Positions 35,800 through 45,054 of a stretch of 64,000 nt of DNA are shown here, one piece after another (within the stretch, counting starts at the first letter, position 1; each line of letters starts with the position of its first letter). Source of the DNA: Enterococcus saccharolyticus subsp. saccharolyticus (GTDB lineage Bacteria > Bacillota > Bacilli > Lactobacillales > Enterococcaceae); NCBI RefSeq assembly GCF_029023825.1, contig NZ_CP118957.1:1821794-1885793 (forward strand). The letters run 5' to 3'. Both the position numbers and the translations under genes were made by a program. A model generated the notes under the pieces. That model ran no database searches. It saw nothing but the letters and a program-made list of their open reading frames with translations, and was not told the origin of the DNA.

Positions 35800-37158
35800 C
35801 TATTTAACAGTAACTTGCCCATCCAAAACAATCATTTTAATCTCATTATTCATTTCATACATACGATTAGACAATGCATAGTCACCAAAATAAATTACCA
35901 CAATTTCGTTTTCTTTCACAATTTTCCAATCAAAAATGCCCGATTTAGTTAAATTTATTTCTGACTGAGGATTTCTACGAGGAATATCTTCTAAATACGT
36001 ATTGTAATATTGCATACGCTCATTTCCAAAATCAAGTAAAATAATATTCTCTTTACTAAATTCTAAAGCAACTTTTGTATCAGATGTTACTTGAACAGTT
36101 CCTTCAAGTAATTGAGCTGTGCCATCCAGTATCAATTCTTTATTCTTCGTGTAATTTCCTGTTGGAACCTGCTGCTTATCTAATTGTTCATAGGCAGTTT
36201 TTGGTATCTGAGGAATAAGTTTATCCCCTTCGCTCTTTAATTGGTGAACCGCTAAATTTCCTGCCCAATTATAGTTGGATAGATCATCGTGATTTTCTTT
36301 AGTTGGAATCCAACCAACTTGATACAAATTCTCACCATCTGTCTCCAAACGTCCAGCATAAAAACCAGCTCCGTCTACATGGTCAGTCGTAGACTTTCTA
36401 AATGGTCCATCCACTCTATCCGCAACCCGATAATGCACAACACGCTTGTCCCATTGATCAGAAAAAGCAAGATACCATTTTTCATTAAAGTAAACGAGTG
36501 ACGGACATTCTAAATTGGAATCGTTCCCAAGATCGTTATTAAAAAAAGAACCTGTATTCTTCCATGTTCTTAAATCATTAGATGTATATTTTGCAATAAT
36601 TCCTTGTCCGTCTTGACGAGTCGTAATCAACATCCAGTATTCTTGACTTTCTTGTTCATAAAATACATAAGGATCACGAAAATCGTTTTTTTCGTACATA
36701 TCATCTGCTTGAAAAGTATCTTCTGGTATTTTCTGCCAATTTTTACCATCTTTACTAGATGCGTGCATAATCACTTCTTTAGGTGTTCTTTCTCCATTAT
36801 GTCCAGTATAAAACGCATGATATATACCTGTCTCATCCTGAATAATTGAACCTGTACCTAATGCTCGTTCTGCACTATCTTCTTCATTTACGTACGGTAT
36901 TACTTCGCCTACATTTTTATAATGATAAAAATCATTTGTCGTCATTAAACTAAATGGATGAAAACCAATTTGGCCATCTCGTAAATCTTCCAAATAATAC
37001 ATCATAAACTCTTCACCATTAAAATACGGCATCGGATCACCTACAAAACTATCTTCCGATTTCGGATACAATGCATTTACTTCTGTCTCCACTGACTGAC
37101 ATCCTTCTAATAAAAACACTATTAGAAAAAACATAATCATTTTGCCTGTTTTAACCAT
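35800..37158 (-). CDS. GH32-like lipoprotein (surface beta-fructosidase)
   Basis: The protein has 452 residues. A signal with lipobox FLLEGC anchors it outside. The five-bladed propeller signatures of GH32 are present: GDPMPYF (nucleophile Asp), DFRDPYVF (transition-state Asp) and LECPSLVYF (acid/base Glu). A C-terminal beta-sandwich follows. It probably cuts fructans or fructo-oligosaccharides at the cell surface for the adjacent importer. The start ATG 37158 lies eight nt after GAAAGGATG; longer in-frame starts overlap the lacI terminator. Confidence 0.82.
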   Translation of the reverse strand: MVKTGKMIMFFLIVFLLEGCQSVETEVNALYPKSEDSFVGDPMPYFNGEEFMMYYLEDLRDGQIGFHPFSLMTTNDFYHYKNVGEVIPYVNEEDSAERALGTGSIIQDETGIYHAFYTGHNGERTPKEVIMHASSKDGKNWQKIPEDTFQADDMYEKNDFRDPYVFYEQESQEYWMLITTRQDGQGIIAKYTSNDLRTWKNTGSFFNNDLGNDSNLECPSLVYFNEKWYLAFSDQWDKRVVHYRVADRVDGPFRKSTTDHVDGAGFYAGRLETDGENLYQVGWIPTKENHDDLSNYNWAGNLAVHQLKSEGDKLIPQIPKTAYEQLDKQQVPTGNYTKNKELILDGTAQLLEGTVQVTSDTKVALEFSKENIILLDFGNERMQYYNTYLEDIPRRNPQSEINLTKSGIFDWKIVKENEIVVIYFGDYALSNRMYEMNNEIKMIVLDGQVTVK

Positions 37159-37173
37159 GGGTTTCATCCTTTC

Positions 37174-37212
37174 GAAAAAACATCTGAAATCCAATGATTT
37201 CAGATGTTTTCT
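37174..37212 (-). terminator. Terminator at the end of the lacI gene
   Basis: AAAACATCTGAAATC pairs with GATTTCAGATGTTTT, followed by TTCG. The lacI stop is in the first arm, so the lipoprotein gene needs readthrough or its own promoter. Confidence 0.8.
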
Positions 37213-38177
37213 TTTGTAGTCCAACCTTTTCCAAAATACACTGGTAAAACTGTTCGGTTTTCCACTTGTTTCCCTTGAATAACATCTAACAATAAAGATA
37301 CTGCTTTTTCTGCCATTTGTTGGGTAGGTTGAGCAATTGTCGATACTAAGTAAGGTTCTCCTTCACGGTAACGTTGACCGTCAAAACCTATTACTTGGAC
37401 TTCATCTGGAATATTTTTACCTAATTTATCCAAAGCTTTACATACTTCTGTAGCCATCGAATCATTAATTGTAAAGATGCCATCAATTTGTGGGTTTTGT
37501 TTTAAAAAACTTTCTAATCGTGCCGATAAGTCAACTAAAGGTTCTAGCATATCTAAAACAGTATACTCAATTCCTTTTTGATTACATTCAATTTCAAAAT
37601 ATTTTCGTCTATTTTTTGTTTCATTCGGAATTTCTTGGTATCCTCCAATATAAGCCAAATGTTTTGCTCCACGTTTGACTAGCTCATTAACAGCCATTCG
37701 ACCGCCAGATGCATTATCCGCCGTCACGTAAATCACATCTTCTGTAAAATAGCGATCAATACTAACAAAAGGCAAATCACTTGAGATATATTCATCAATG
37801 TCTGAATACGTAATACCAATAATACCATCCACTTTATTTTGAGTAACTAACTGAATGTATTCTCTTTCCTTAGTAATATCATCTTTTGAATTACATAGAT
37901 ACATTTTATAATCATTTTCTTCTAAATAATTTTCTACATGAAAAGCAAATTCAGAAAAAAATGGATGCCAAATACTCGGTAAAATTAATGCGACAGTATA
38001 CGTTCTATTTGTTTTTAATCCTCGAGCATAGAAGTTTGGTTGATAGTTTAATTCTTTAATCGCTGCTTCTACTTTTTTCCGTGTACTCACTTTTACAGAA
38101 CCATTATTTAACACGCGAGAAACCGTTCCAACACCTACACCTGCTAACTTTGCGACTTCTTTCATCGTTGCGTTCAT
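37200..38177 (-). CDS. LacI-family regulator of the fructan locus
   Basis: The protein has 325 residues. The N-terminal HTH (MKEVAKLAGVGVGTVSRVLNN) is followed by the hinge ELNYQPNFYARGLK and a periplasmic-binding-like ligand domain. It probably represses the importer/hydrolase operon, with a fructan-derived sugar as inducer (inference from context). The two AAACGTTT palindromes at 43276-43346 are fitting targets. It starts at ATG 38177 with GGAGGAT upstream, 76 nt after the GH32 gene. Confidence 0.9.
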   Translation of the reverse strand: MNATMKEVAKLAGVGVGTVSRVLNNGSVKVSTRKKVEAAIKELNYQPNFYARGLKTNRTYTVALILPSIWHPFFSEFAFHVENYLEENDYKMYLCNSKDDITKEREYIQLVTQNKVDGIIGITYSDIDEYISSDLPFVSIDRYFTEDVIYVTADNASGGRMAVNELVKRGAKHLAYIGGYQEIPNETKNRRKYFEIECNQKGIEYTVLDMLEPLVDLSARLESFLKQNPQIDGIFTINDSMATEVCKALDKLGKNIPDEVQVIGFDGQRYREGEPYLVSTIAQPTQQMAEKAVSLLLDVIQGKQVENRTVLPVYFGKGWTTKENI

Positions 38178-38253
38178 AGCAATCCTCCATTTTTCTAATT
38201 AAAGTTAGTATAATGGAGTTAATTAGAAATTACTAGTTCCCTTCAAACAAACC

Positions 38254-39750
38254 TTAGTAATTAACAGTTTCTCTTACTTGACCAATTTCAATAGAAGAAA
38301 TTGTTGCGTTACCTTCACTTGAAAACACGATATCGTTGCCTGCTTCAATCTCATAAAAAGTCATCGTCATTGTTTCTAAAGCATTAATAAACAATTCAAT
38401 TGAACTGGTGTCTCTAAAAATTTCCAAAACTAACTGTTGATTAACTAAAGGTACATGAACTTGACGTTGAACCAAAACATCCTTCTCAGTTCCGGTAATT
38501 GAATACCCTACATCCTCACGACTTAGCGTAAAAATTTCTGTCGCTACATCATAGTGAAGTTGTAAAGATTCGTGAATATTTTTAGCAAATTGAATATCCA
38601 ATGATGTTGCTTGGCTTAAGTCAGCTACTAAATGCACATAAGTATTATCATGTACCACTTGACGGAGATAAACTGGCGTTTGACCAACAGTAACATTTTC
38701 AAATCCGTATTGATATTCTAAATTCGTATACACCATAGAAATAGGTTTTTGTACTAAACGATTCTCTTTGACACGTAATTCTCGTGGTAATGACATTGCT
38801 CCTGCCCACTTATGATCTAAATCATGGGTTGGTAATGTTCGATGCCACATTTGCATCCAAGCAATCATAATTCTACGATGCTGATCATCTTCTAATGTTT
38901 GAGGCGCGTAAAAATCTAAACCAAAATCAATTTCATGATAATTTTCTACCTGAAACTTACCAGTTTCCCAATCAACTTCACCAATAAAAGCAACAGTTGA
39001 GCTTACATTATGATAAGATAAACCTTTTTTGGGTATTTGAATAGGAGACATAATTAACACATCTTTGCCATCCAAATAAAACAAATCTGGGCACTCCCAC
39101 ATAATTCCTTGTGTTTCATCACCTTCTAATAGGATAGATGTAAATGACCAACTAATTAAATCATTTGATTCAAACAAAAGAATCTGTCCATGATTTAACT
39201 CATTTTTTGAAGCAACAACACTATAATACTTATTTTCCCGTTGAAAAACTTTTGGATCACGAAAATCATGAATATTTCCATGACCTTTTAATAATTTAGC
39301 ATCTATTACAGGATTTTGTGCTACTTTATCAAAATGAATACCATCTTCAGATATAGCAATGCATTGGGTTTGATAAGTCTTATTCTCTTTTTCAACATGT
39401 CCTGTATACATAAGGTATAACTTACCATCTTTTTCAATAGCACTCCCAGAAAAGCAACCATCTTTGTCATAAGGTTGATCGGGAACTAGAGCAATCGGTA
39501 ATTCTTCCCAATGAATCAAGTCTTTGGATTTTACATGTCCCCAATGCATAGGTCCCCATTGACTATCGTAAGGATAATACTGAAAGAACAAATGGTATTC
39601 GTCTTGAAAATATACAAAACCATTTGGATCATTAATCCAACCAATAGGTGCCATCACATGATAGTGATGGCGATATTTCCTATTGACTTTATGTTTATTT
39701 GTTTCGACAAAGCGATTCGCTTCATCTAATGTGAATTTGCTTTTCTTCAA
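38254..39750 (-). CDS. GH32 sucrose-6-phosphate hydrolase / beta-fructosidase, intracellular
   Basis: The protein has 498 residues with no signal. The catalytic residues are in WINDPNG (nucleophile), FRDPKV, and ECPDLF (acid/base), with a C-terminal beta-sandwich. The active-site WINDPNG and WGHVKSKDLIHW match ScrB/SacA-type enzymes. Because it is fed by an ABC importer rather than a PTS, unphosphorylated fructo-oligosaccharides are the likely substrate. ATG 39750 lies 2 nt after the binding-protein gene stop. Confidence 0.9.
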   Translation of the reverse strand: MKKSKFTLDEANRFVETNKHKVNRKYRHHYHVMAPIGWINDPNGFVYFQDEYHLFFQYYPYDSQWGPMHWGHVKSKDLIHWEELPIALVPDQPYDKDGCFSGSAIEKDGKLYLMYTGHVEKENKTYQTQCIAISEDGIHFDKVAQNPVIDAKLLKGHGNIHDFRDPKVFQRENKYYSVVASKNELNHGQILLFESNDLISWSFTSILLEGDETQGIMWECPDLFYLDGKDVLIMSPIQIPKKGLSYHNVSSTVAFIGEVDWETGKFQVENYHEIDFGLDFYAPQTLEDDQHRRIMIAWMQMWHRTLPTHDLDHKWAGAMSLPRELRVKENRLVQKPISMVYTNLEYQYGFENVTVGQTPVYLRQVVHDNTYVHLVADLSQATSLDIQFAKNIHESLQLHYDVATEIFTLSREDVGYSITGTEKDVLVQRQVHVPLVNQQLVLEIFRDTSSIELFINALETMTMTFYEIEAGNDIVFSSEGNATISSIEIGQVRETVNY

Positions 39751-39752
39751 TT

Positions 39753-41369
39753 TTATTCAGTCCCTTTAGTAAAACGATCATAACCGTCTTGTTTAATTTG
39801 TAACCACTCGTCTATACCCACACGTTTTAATTCTGCTAAATATTCATCCCACTCTTCATCTACTTTTCCATTTGTAATCCATTCTGCACGTTTTCTATAA
39901 ATATAATCCCACATATCAGTTTCAATTCGAGCGAGACGATCAGTTTCTTCTTTTTCAAAGAATACTCTAGGGAAATTATTTTCATTTGAAACATATGGTA
40001 AGTAATGTTCGTGCATTAAATCTAAACGCCATTTAGCATCATCTGGCATTGTAGTAACTGTTCCATAATAACTATCTAAAATAGCTAATGGACCAGCAGC
40101 TTCTGTTTTTTGACGTAGTTCTCCAGGTGCTTCTCCATTTAATGGCAGATGTTTTAGCATATCGCCATCCAATTCAAAAATATTCGGACTTTTGTCATCG
40201 CCATAAGTTCCCCAGTTATTTTGTACAGATTGTAGTGGTTCATACATTTTATCAATCCATTTAGCAGTCAACTCTAGATTCTTATTGGCACTTGTAATAA
40301 CGAAACGATCTCTAGAGAACCCCATTCCATTGGTGCGTGTTACATGTTTTTTGCCATCTGGACCTTCCAAAACAGGCAGCACATCATAGCTGTCATTCAT
40401 ACCAGAAACATTTGCTTTATCCCAACTAAAGTATACGCCATAACGATGATCTTTCCCTTTAGCAACAAACGTATTCCAATCTTGTTCAAAAGCCTCTTGG
40501 TCAATTAAACCTTTTTCCCACATTTCATTGAAATATTTCACCGCATTTTTATAACCATCTTTATCTGCTGTAAAGACAACATTTCCATCATTATCTACAA
40601 CAGTATGGTCATCATTATCCCCTTCACCAAACGGTGCAAATAAGAATTTTAAATCTTCGTTTCCACCATTATTAATAAATGTAAATGGAATTTCATCCGC
40701 TTCACCATTTCCATTAGGATCTTGCGTTTTAAATGCTTCTAAAACTTTTATCAAATCATCGGTTGTCTTGGGCATTTCTAAATCTAACTTATCTAACCAT
40801 TCTACGTTAATCCATGCCATATCATTTACTGTATGAATCGATTCTTTTCCAGCTCCTAACTCTTCAATCCAAGGTAATGAATAGATATGTCCATCTGGTG
40901 CCGTTGAAAGTTGACGATATTCAGGATATTCATCAAAGATTTTTTTCAAATTTGGCATATAATCATCAATTAAATCTTCTAATGGAATAATCACTCCACT
41001 TTCTGCCCAACTTAAAAGATCATAATCACCAGCTCCTGCATTAAAGATTGCATCCGGTAGCTCGCCACTAGCAATATCTAAATTACGGCGCTCTACAAAA
41101 TCAGAATTATAGTTTGTCCAATCAATATGAACATTCGTGCCATCTTCTAAACGCTGAAAAATCAATTTGTCATTAGGATCATTCGGTGCTAACGGGGCAC
41201 TTTGAGATAACATTTTTAAAGTTACTTTCTCTTCCAATGGAAATTGAACATCTTTTAACTCATAATCAGGACTAGAAGCTTTCGATGACCCTTCTTTTCC
41301 TCCACTACATGCACCCAACATTAATGTACTAACTAAAGCAAATCCTAAAAACCATTTCTTTGTTCTCAT
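39753..41369 (-). CDS. Sugar ABC transporter substrate-binding lipoprotein
   Basis: The protein has 538 residues. The signal peptide ends LMLGAC with a lipobox cysteine at 21. The remaining sequence is a large family 1 (LplA/YtcQ-type) binding protein, rich in aromatic residues (DMAWINVEWLDKL, WGTYGDDKSPN). Proteins of this size pair with LplB/YtcP permeases for oligosaccharides. With two GH32 enzymes in the locus, short fructans are the likely ligand (inference). It starts at ATG 41369 with GGAGAG upstream. Confidence 0.88.
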   Translation of the reverse strand: MRTKKWFLGFALVSTLMLGACSGGKEGSSKASSPDYELKDVQFPLEEKVTLKMLSQSAPLAPNDPNDKLIFQRLEDGTNVHIDWTNYNSDFVERRNLDIASGELPDAIFNAGAGDYDLLSWAESGVIIPLEDLIDDYMPNLKKIFDEYPEYRQLSTAPDGHIYSLPWIEELGAGKESIHTVNDMAWINVEWLDKLDLEMPKTTDDLIKVLEAFKTQDPNGNGEADEIPFTFINNGGNEDLKFLFAPFGEGDNDDHTVVDNDGNVVFTADKDGYKNAVKYFNEMWEKGLIDQEAFEQDWNTFVAKGKDHRYGVYFSWDKANVSGMNDSYDVLPVLEGPDGKKHVTRTNGMGFSRDRFVITSANKNLELTAKWIDKMYEPLQSVQNNWGTYGDDKSPNIFELDGDMLKHLPLNGEAPGELRQKTEAAGPLAILDSYYGTVTTMPDDAKWRLDLMHEHYLPYVSNENNFPRVFFEKEETDRLARIETDMWDYIYRKRAEWITNGKVDEEWDEYLAELKRVGIDEWLQIKQDGYDRFTKGTE

Positions 41370-41385
41370 TTTTTTCTCTCCTTCT

Positions 41386-42273
41386 CTAACCTTTAATTGA
41401 TCCTACAAGTACCCCTTTATCAAAATACTTTTGGAAAAATGGATACATAACGATTAATGGTAAACTCGAAATAACAATTGTTGAATATTTTATTAATTCT
41501 GCTAATTGTTTCATTTCTGCCATTGCAGTGTTTGCACCAACCATATCTTGTGAAGGTTGATTTTGGATTAAAATATTTCGTAAAACTAATTGTAATGGTT
41601 GTAAATCTGGGGATTTCAAATAAATCATTGCATCAAAATAAGCATTCCATTGGCCAACAAAAGCATACAAGAATAAAACAAACATGATGGGTTTAGCTAA
41701 TGGCAGCATCACTTTAAACAAAATTTGAATTTCATTTGCCCCATCAATGGTTGCAGCTTCTGACAATTCTCGAGGCAAAGCACTGAAATAAGTTCGTGCA
41801 ATAATAATGTTCCAAACATTTAACGCGCCTGGCAAAATGATTGCCCAAATTGTATCTAGCATTCCCAAATCACGAATTAATAAGTATGTTGGAATTAATC
41901 CTCCACCTACAAACATCGTAATAACAAAAAATGTCATGATTGCCCCACGACCGTAGAGATCTGATCGAGATAATGGGTAAGCTGTAATCATCGTGACAAA
42001 AACTGTTAATAAACTAAAACTAAAAGAATATAATAACGAATTGATAAACCCACGAATAATTGCTCCGTCAGCAAATACTCGCTTATAACCTTGAACCGTC
42101 CAATCTGCGGGATTTAAGCTAATTCCTTTGTTAATTAAAGTTGTTGGATCCATAAAAGAAGCGATGACCACATAAAGCAACGGAACAATGGTAATTAGGA
42201 CTAAAAATAAAACAATTATTCGATTAACCCATAACATTCTTTTATCAAATTTTGAGTACATCTCCATATTCAT
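41386..42273 (-). CDS. Oligosaccharide ABC permease (LplC/YtcP-like)
   Basis: The protein has 295 residues, six membrane segments and the EAA loop (ELSEAATIDGANEIQILFKVMLP region) that contacts an MsmX/MsmK-type ATPase. No ATPase gene is present in the locus, as is usual for systems energised by a shared ATPase elsewhere. ATG 42273 has AGGAGG upstream and lies 11 nt after the partner permease. Confidence 0.92.
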   Translation of the reverse strand: MNMEMYSKFDKRMLWVNRIIVLFLVLITIVPLLYVVIASFMDPTTLINKGISLNPADWTVQGYKRVFADGAIIRGFINSLLYSFSFSLLTVFVTMITAYPLSRSDLYGRGAIMTFFVITMFVGGGLIPTYLLIRDLGMLDTIWAIILPGALNVWNIIIARTYFSALPRELSEAATIDGANEIQILFKVMLPLAKPIMFVLFLYAFVGQWNAYFDAMIYLKSPDLQPLQLVLRNILIQNQPSQDMVGANTAMAEMKQLAELIKYSTIVISSLPLIVMYPFFQKYFDKGVLVGSIKG

Positions 42274-42284
42274 TGTTTTTCCTC

Positions 42285-43253
42285 CTATAATCCTTGCCCA
42301 TCATTTAATTTTTTCGTAATTGAATTAACAAATAGTAATAACACTACATTAATTACCATATTGAACAAACCAACTGCCGCAGAATACGCATAATTTCCTG
42401 ATTGTAAACCAATCTTATAAACATACGTAGAAATAATTTCTGATGTCGGTATATTCATAGAGGTTTGCATCAAGAATGCTTTTTCGTGCCCAACATTCAT
42501 GATATTTCCAGCTGCTAGAATAAAATTAATAACCATTACAGGTTTTAATGCTGGCAAATCAATATGAATAATTTTTTGAAGAATATTTGCGCCATCAATA
42601 TTAGCAGCTTCATATAAGTCAGTACTGACACCTGCTAAAGTTGCTGTGTATAAAATAGATGCCCAACCCATTCCCTGCCAAATACCAGATAAAATATAAA
42701 TAGTTCTAAAATATGTTGGATTAGACATAAACATAATGGACTCTCCAGTGAGTTTTTCAACCAGTCCATTGATAGGTCCATTTGCTGATAAAAATAAGAA
42801 AAGCATCCCGACAATAACAACAACTGAAATAAAGTTAGGCGCATATAAAATCAACTGAATCTTTTGTTTAATTTTCTTATTTAAAATTTGATTTAAAGAT
42901 AAAGCTAGTAATATAGGGGGAAGAAAACCTAATATTAAACCATAAATACTAATTTTTAATGTATTTTCTAAAAGTACAGAAAAATTAGGTGAAAAAATAA
43001 ATTCTTTAAAATGTTCGAATCCTACCCATGGACTTTTTAGTATTCCTAACATTGGATTGTAATTTTTAAATGCGATAATAGCACCATACATTGGAAAATA
43101 CTTAAAAACTAGTGTCATCAAGATGCCAGGTATCATCAACACATATAACCATTTGTCTCGCTTAATTCTTCGAATGATACTACGACGCTTTTGCTCTTTT
43201 AATACTTTTTTATCTAGTATCATTTCTCCCTCCGTTCCAATCCCCTTTGACAT
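42285..43253 (-). CDS. Oligosaccharide ABC permease (LplB-like)
   Basis: The protein has about 322 residues with six membrane segments and an EAA loop (YEAANIDGANILQKIIHIDLP region). A basic N-terminus (KEQKRRSIIRRIKRDKW) precedes the first segment. It forms the heteromeric channel with LplC. ATG 43253 follows AGAGGAA; MILDKK (about 11 codons later) with its own GGAGGG is an alternative start. This is the first gene of the fructan operon. Confidence 0.9.
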   Translation of the reverse strand: MSKGIGTEGEMILDKKVLKEQKRRSIIRRIKRDKWLYVLMIPGILMTLVFKYFPMYGAIIAFKNYNPMLGILKSPWVGFEHFKEFIFSPNFSVLLENTLKISIYGLILGFLPPILLALSLNQILNKKIKQKIQLILYAPNFISVVVIVGMLFLFLSANGPINGLVEKLTGESIMFMSNPTYFRTIYILSGIWQGMGWASILYTATLAGVSTDLYEAANIDGANILQKIIHIDLPALKPVMVINFILAAGNIMNVGHEKAFLMQTSMNIPTSEIISTYVYKIGLQSGNYAYSAAVGLFNMVINVVLLLFVNSITKKLNDGQGL

Positions 43254-43275
43254 TTTAATTCCTCTCTTCCTTTTT

Positions 43276-43392
43276 AGAAACGTTTCCATTTTTGTATAGA
43301 AGCGACATCTCACAAAATAGATTATCTTTTTTTGGAAACGTTTCTATTTTACTTATGGCAAAATAATAACACGATTTTGTAAGGGGTGTCAA
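43276..43392 (-). promoter_or_regulatory. Fructan operon promoter with two palindromic operators
   Basis: On the minus strand TTGACA (43387-43392) and TATTAT (43363-43368) are 18 nt apart. Downstream are two palindromes, GAAACGTTTC, at 43333-43346 and 43276-43288, 57 bp apart. They fit a LacI-type operator pair or CcpA cre sites. Position just after the -10 suits repression by roadblock. Confidence 0.75.
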
Positions 43393-43440
43393 TAACATTT
43401 ATCAATAAAATAAAAAATAATTTAATAACTTTTTTAAGAC

Positions 43441-43472
43441 AAAAAAGCTTGCGAATTATCGCAAGCTTTTAC
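43441..43472 (-). terminator. Terminator after the amidohydrolase gene
   Basis: AAAAGCTTGCGA pairs with TCGCAAGCTTTT, followed by TTTGTC on the minus strand. Confidence 0.85.
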
Positions 43473-45053
43473 CTATTTTTGATAGACCCACTGTCCATCC
43501 ATCATTGTAGCTAAAATTTCAGTTGTTAGTAGTTCTTCTTCGGAACACGTCAATAAATTTTGCGACAGAATACAAATATCGGCGCGTTGACCAACTTGTA
43601 ATGAACCAATATCTGTCCGACTCAATGCTTTCGCTGCGCCTTGAGTATGAGCGTAAAGAGCTTCAGCAATTGAGATGACTTCTGTTGGCATCAGTCGTTC
43701 CACTGGTATCCCTGATTTTTCGCGACGTGCTACAGCATAATAAATGGATTCCAAAGGGGTAACATCTACTACCACTGGTGTATCTGTCCCAAAGGCCAAT
43801 GTTGCCCCATGTGCTAAGAAAGAATGAAACGGAAACATCTCACTTGCACGTTGCTCTCCCACTTCTTCTTCTAACGTTTCATATCCCACGAGTAAATGAC
43901 TAGGTTGCACAGAAATGACTAACTGTTCTTGATTCACTAAAGGTAAATCACAAGGATCCATCACTTCTAAATGCTCTAGTGTATTGTATTTTCCCTTGGC
44001 TAATGGAAATTTTGCTAAGCTTTCTTGATAATATGTCAATGCTTGATGAATCGCTTCATCGCCAATCGTGTGAATTCGCATAGGCCATCCTTGTTGATTG
44101 GCTAATAAAATTAATTGGCGCATGCGCTCAGTATCAATCAGAGGACTACCTACATCACCTTGAAAATAAGGCGTTTCGTATTCTTCTTTTAAAAATGCAG
44201 TATGTGTACTGGTTACGCCATCAAAAAATTGTTTGACACCACCCATTTGAACTTTTGGCGAATGATAGGTTGTCGCAATTTCGGTTAGTTTTGTTATTTC
44301 TGGACGCATTGCCGGATAAAAAACGGCTCGCACAGTTGCTTCTTCTTCAATTTGTTGGAACAATGATGGATATACCAAATCATCCCAACTCTCACCAGTC
44401 AATGCCACATCGCCAATGGTCGTCACACCCATTTGATTCAAATGGGTCATATACGTTAAATAAGCTTCGGTCGTTTTTTCTTTAAAGATTTCCAATACTT
44501 CTGCAAGATAATTAATCGCCACTGCTTCCAGAAAACATCCTGTTAGCTCGTCGTTTTCAAAAATAGCTTCACCACTAATCCCTTGAGGAATATCTTCTTT
44601 GGTAATCTGCAAAACTTCCAAGCCTTTAGTGTTTAACCAAATACTATGCGCATCACCTGAGATAAGCATGACGGGAACCTCTGCACACACAACATCAATC
44701 GACGCTTTTGTTGGATAAACATTTTGTCCAAAATCACTACTAAACCAACCAATTCCTAATTTCCAGCCATTGGTCGTTGGTAAGGATGAGACTTGTTCAG
44801 CGAACGCTTGCTCAGTTGCTCCAGTTAATTGGATTAAATGCCCTGCATGAATCAATGCCGATAAATAAAAATGCACATGACAATCAATAAAACTAGGAAT
44901 AATCATTTGGTCGGAATAATCGATGACTGCTCCTTCAGGAATATCTGACAATGGTCCCACTTGTTGAATCAACCCATTTTCAATTTGAATAAAACCTGCA
45001 AAAGTCGTCTTTGTTGTTGTATCAAAAATATAATTCGAACGTAAAACTGTCAT
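43473..45053 (-). CDS. Amidohydrolase (YtcJ/amidohydrolase_3-like)
   Basis: The protein has 526 residues. The metal site motifs are visible: FIDCHVHF near residue 55, then HTIGDEAIHQAL, and AFGTDTPVV. It has no signal peptide. YtcJ-like proteins hydrolyse amides or formamides, and few substrates are known. The ATG lies one nt after the potD stop, so the two are an operon and coupled. This suggests that the solute bound by the PotD-like protein, or a derivative, could be the substrate, but that is inference. Confidence 0.85.
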   Translation of the reverse strand: MTVLRSNYIFDTTTKTTFAGFIQIENGLIQQVGPLSDIPEGAVIDYSDQMIIPSFIDCHVHFYLSALIHAGHLIQLTGATEQAFAEQVSSLPTTNGWKLGIGWFSSDFGQNVYPTKASIDVVCAEVPVMLISGDAHSIWLNTKGLEVLQITKEDIPQGISGEAIFENDELTGCFLEAVAINYLAEVLEIFKEKTTEAYLTYMTHLNQMGVTTIGDVALTGESWDDLVYPSLFQQIEEEATVRAVFYPAMRPEITKLTEIATTYHSPKVQMGGVKQFFDGVTSTHTAFLKEEYETPYFQGDVGSPLIDTERMRQLILLANQQGWPMRIHTIGDEAIHQALTYYQESLAKFPLAKGKYNTLEHLEVMDPCDLPLVNQEQLVISVQPSHLLVGYETLEEEVGEQRASEMFPFHSFLAHGATLAFGTDTPVVVDVTPLESIYYAVARREKSGIPVERLMPTEVISIAEALYAHTQGAAKALSRTDIGSLQVGQRADICILSQNLLTCSEEELLTTEILATMMDGQWVYQK

Positions 45054-45054
45054 C

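Noticed and set aside
43276-43346. GAAACGTTTC palindromes as certain CcpA cre sites
   Set aside because: They fit cre loosely, but their number and position fit the local LacI regulator equally, so I left the regulator open.
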